A DNA stretch of 64,000 bases from Gymnogyps californianus. Lineage: Eukaryota > Chordata > Aves > Accipitriformes > Cathartidae. Within the stretch, counting starts at the first letter, position 1, and each line of letters starts with the position of its first letter. Of the stretch, positions 61,261 to 64,000 are shown piece after piece. Where the stretch lies: the NCBI RefSeq assembly GCF_018139145.2, contig NC_059485.1:18227698-18291697 (forward strand), given 5' to 3'. A program made the position numbers and the translations under genes. The notes beneath the pieces are model-generated. The model was given only the letters and a program-made list of their open reading frames with translations. It was not told the origin of the DNA and did not search any database.

Positions 61261-64000
61261 GAATACCGCTGGCTTTGCAGAGGGAAATGGCCTGGGCCCT
61301 GGTGTTGCCTCAGCCAGCTGAGCGCGATTGGCTTTATCTTGTGGAAAATACGCTGCTTTCATCCATCCCGGAGGTTTTGTGGGAGCTTGCCAAGTTTGCA
61401 GCAGTTGCACGTGAGACCTAGAGAGCGACCCAGCTAGTCCCCAGGCCGGCGTGTGCGGACGCGGCTGTGCTGATCGCCGCCGGCGGGGACGTCATCTGCT
61501 CTCAGGTGAGATGCAAGTGGGAGAAATGCTTTTTTCCTCCCAGCTTCCCGCTTGGTCTGAAGCCAGGCTTTTGTTCGTTTCTGGGTTCGTTCTGACCCTT
61601 TCTGTGAGCAGAGGGGTCTGGGAAGGAACGAGTCCTGTGGCTTTTCTCCGAGCGAGGGTCTTTCCGAAGCAGGGGGAGGCTGGAGCGATGGGTTGTGGCT
61701 GCCTGCGGTCAGACCCGGGGGCAGGGAGAGAGGAGGCTGATGCGGAAGGTGCGTGTCAGAGCCCGTGTCCTGCCGAGACGGCTCTCTCCTAGCACGCAGT
61801 GCTGGGAGGAAACTTGTGAACAGCCGATTTGCTGGAACCTGGGGCTCTGAGAAAGGTCGTATAAAGTGCAGCCTTGGGAAAGCTGCTTATGCAGGTGGGA
61901 CAGGTGAGTCAGTGGCTTCCTCCTCATTTTCCGTCATAATCCCACTCTTCAGAGTGAGACGTGCTGTCTGCCTGCTCCCCAGAAGCCTCCTGGATCCGCC
62001 TGCGTTTGCCTCAACCTTGCTGGTTGCTGTTGGACCCTGCCTGAGTACGTGGTCCTTCCCAGGCCACTGTCACCGAGCCAGGCAGGGAGGAGCGGGCTAC
62101 TACCGAATTTCTGTCGCGCTCTCGTTGCTATTTGGAGTGTTGTTGCTTGCCTTGTATTTAGCAGTGGCAGCTGAGGAAGCCAAGGGAGGCAGAAGGGCTG
62201 CGCATGAGAAACATTTAACTCTTGCCTTCATAGCTCCCTTCCCCGTGCGTTGGCAGCTCTCAGGTTGGCTGATAGGAAATGCCGGTGACGTTCCCCAGAT
62301 TTGCTCGTGTTTGGTCGCTTAAAAGATGAGGAGGGTTTTTGTGTGCCGTTTCCTCTTGCTCTGGAAAAAAATGCTGCTGCCCTGGTGCCTGGGCAGAAGC
62401 GAGAAGGGGGAGCCTTGGAAAGGAAATAAGATCCAAAGAAATGTGTCACCAGCAGAAAGAGCAATTGTTTTCCTGCGTTTACATTGCCGAGCGTCCTGTT
62501 CAGGCAGCCAATGTTTGACAGCCAAGATAATACATTTATATTCATGTAATTAGCGGGACATGGAGTTTGCTGAATGGCTTGGGGGCAGCATGATTTTCAG
62601 TCTAACTCCGGCAAATAGATCAGGGAGGATTGGAAAGCTGCCGTGGGTTGCTAGAATTGGCCCTTTGGGTTTCTGGAGGTTGAGTACATTACTGCTGATA
62701 TTTCCTATTGTGCTGTACCCTGCCTAGTTGAAAAGAAAATAACTTGAGGGAACATGGGGCTATTTTTGCCAGCTTGAGATGATCAAGTTTGATTTCTAAA
62801 AACTGAAGCCGAGTCTTTAGGCTTGCACATTAAAACCAGTATTGGAACCGTATCTCTGTTCCTCTACAAATGCATGCCTCTGCACTTTGCCAGTGGTGTA
62901 AACTCTAATGTGTGTTCATAAAAAAAAACCCCAGCTTTTCTCTTCCTGCAATGCAGCCCCTTTTGTAGCAAGCCAGGGCGCTAACTAAATGCTGTGGGCC
63001 TGAACAGCCTCAGCAGTAGAGGAGGGTGGCGATAGCGCTGTGTCAGGGAGGCCAAGCTGGCGTCTCACCCCAGTCCTGGGATTAGCAGCCCTTATCAAAG
63101 CTGCAGGATTATCAATACGCATTCACTTTGGTAAAATAGAGACTGAGACCTTACAAAAAGCTGTTGTCCCCCTCCGGTGATAATGCCCAGCTGCATTTCT
63201 GACGTGGCACTTCCTGCGGCACCGAAGTTTCTCCTTCAGCATCTTGTTCCCAGCGCTAGCCCAGATGATTTTGGTTTACTGAGGATATCACAGGCAGCTT
63301 CCCAGCCTGCGTTGTGTTGTGTTCCTCTGACAGCAGAAGGTCCTTCTGCTCCTATAACAGGGTTTGCGGAGAAGCTAACTCTCAGACAGCTTTGCCGGGT
63401 AACAAGTTAACTCCCCGTATTTGTGCTGGTCTGTGGAAGTGGGAACCCAGCACGAGGGTCCTTGCGTGCTGGGCTGTGTCCTCCCCGCTGTGGCAGCTCT
63501 GCTCTCCAGAGAGGCTGCAGCACTGATGTGGTCAAGGTCTTGCTCTCCAGCTTGTCCGTTATCAGTCACCTGCCTGCAAGACTCAGGCCAGCAGGCCGAG
63601 CTTGGGCAGTCCTTGGAATTTCAGCACAGCCAAAAGGCTTTATTGTAAGCTGCTGGGTGTTAAGCGGTTTCTCTTCCTAGCCCATGCGTATGCGAACACG
63701 TCTCATGCAAGAAAAATGACGCGGTGTCACGTAGACTGATGTAGGCATCTGTGGGGTACTCCGTCCTCTGGTGTTTGTCTCGCTCTCTCTTTAGCTCTCG
63801 TAAGTCTGAAGCCTTTCCAGTGAGCGGGAGCGGCACGACTGTCTGAGTGCCTTGGAGATGCTGTGAGCCTGGAGTTCCCTATGTAGCCAGTGCTGTACAG
63901 ACCCTTGGGCTAAAAGGATCAGGGCGGTCCTTTTGAACCTTAATCAGTCCCTTCTTTACTTTTTACTGGTCCCCAAGTGGTGTCTCTTGCCCGCTCCATA
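61261..64000. other. Stretch with no recognised gene
   Basis: Probably still intronic to the gene starting near 58.9 kb. No coding exon, tRNA or repeat was identified with confidence. Confidence 0.35.

Overview
The window is nuclear DNA from a bird. CR1 LINEs ending in the ATTCTATG-type 3' tail are present, introns are short, CpG-rich promoters are frequent, and no bacterial-style gene packing is seen. Five conserved protein genes can be reconstructed exon by exon with matching splice phases, plus one tRNA gene. Two further spliced genes are supported by splice sites and phase but I do not recognise them.

Layout, left to right. 1-1952 (+) holds the last three coding exons of a SEC14-like lipid-transfer protein, most likely SEC14L5, followed by a long candidate 3'UTR to about 7.1 kb. 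NAGPA (-) runs from 22946 down to 8635 in ten exons, tail to tail with SEC14L5. Its second intron carries a nearly full-length, broken CR1 LINE. From 31479 down to 24645 (-) lies an unrecognised multi-exon gene that starts at the same CpG island as ALG1. ALG1 (+) spans 31739-41663 in 13 exons and has a young 5'-truncated CR1 in intron 9. EEF2KMT (-) spans 49561-44405 in eight exons and converges on ALG1. NDUFB6 (+) spans 49941-52342 in four exons. EEF2KMT and NDUFB6 are head to head across 379 bp, and a tRNA-Lys(UUU) gene sits inside that shared promoter. At 53271-54468 (+) there is a second unrecognised gene of three exons in consistent phase. The remainder holds an olfactory-receptor fragment, a decayed CR1 piece, a large CpG island (about 58.3-59.4 kb) with ZNF143-type motifs and a probable non-coding first exon, and a 4 x 22-bp minisatellite.

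The order SEC14L5-NAGPA-(gene)-ALG1-EEF2KMT is the order known from human 16p13.3. NDUFB6 is on 9p21 in human, so its junction with EEF2KMT marks a lineage-specific break or join. NAGPA (lysosomal-enzyme uncovering in the trans-Golgi) and ALG1 (first mannose of the N-glycan precursor, ER) both act in glycoprotein processing. EEF2KMT methylates elongation factor 2 and NDUFB6 is a complex I accessory subunit. These are individual housekeeping genes rather than one pathway.
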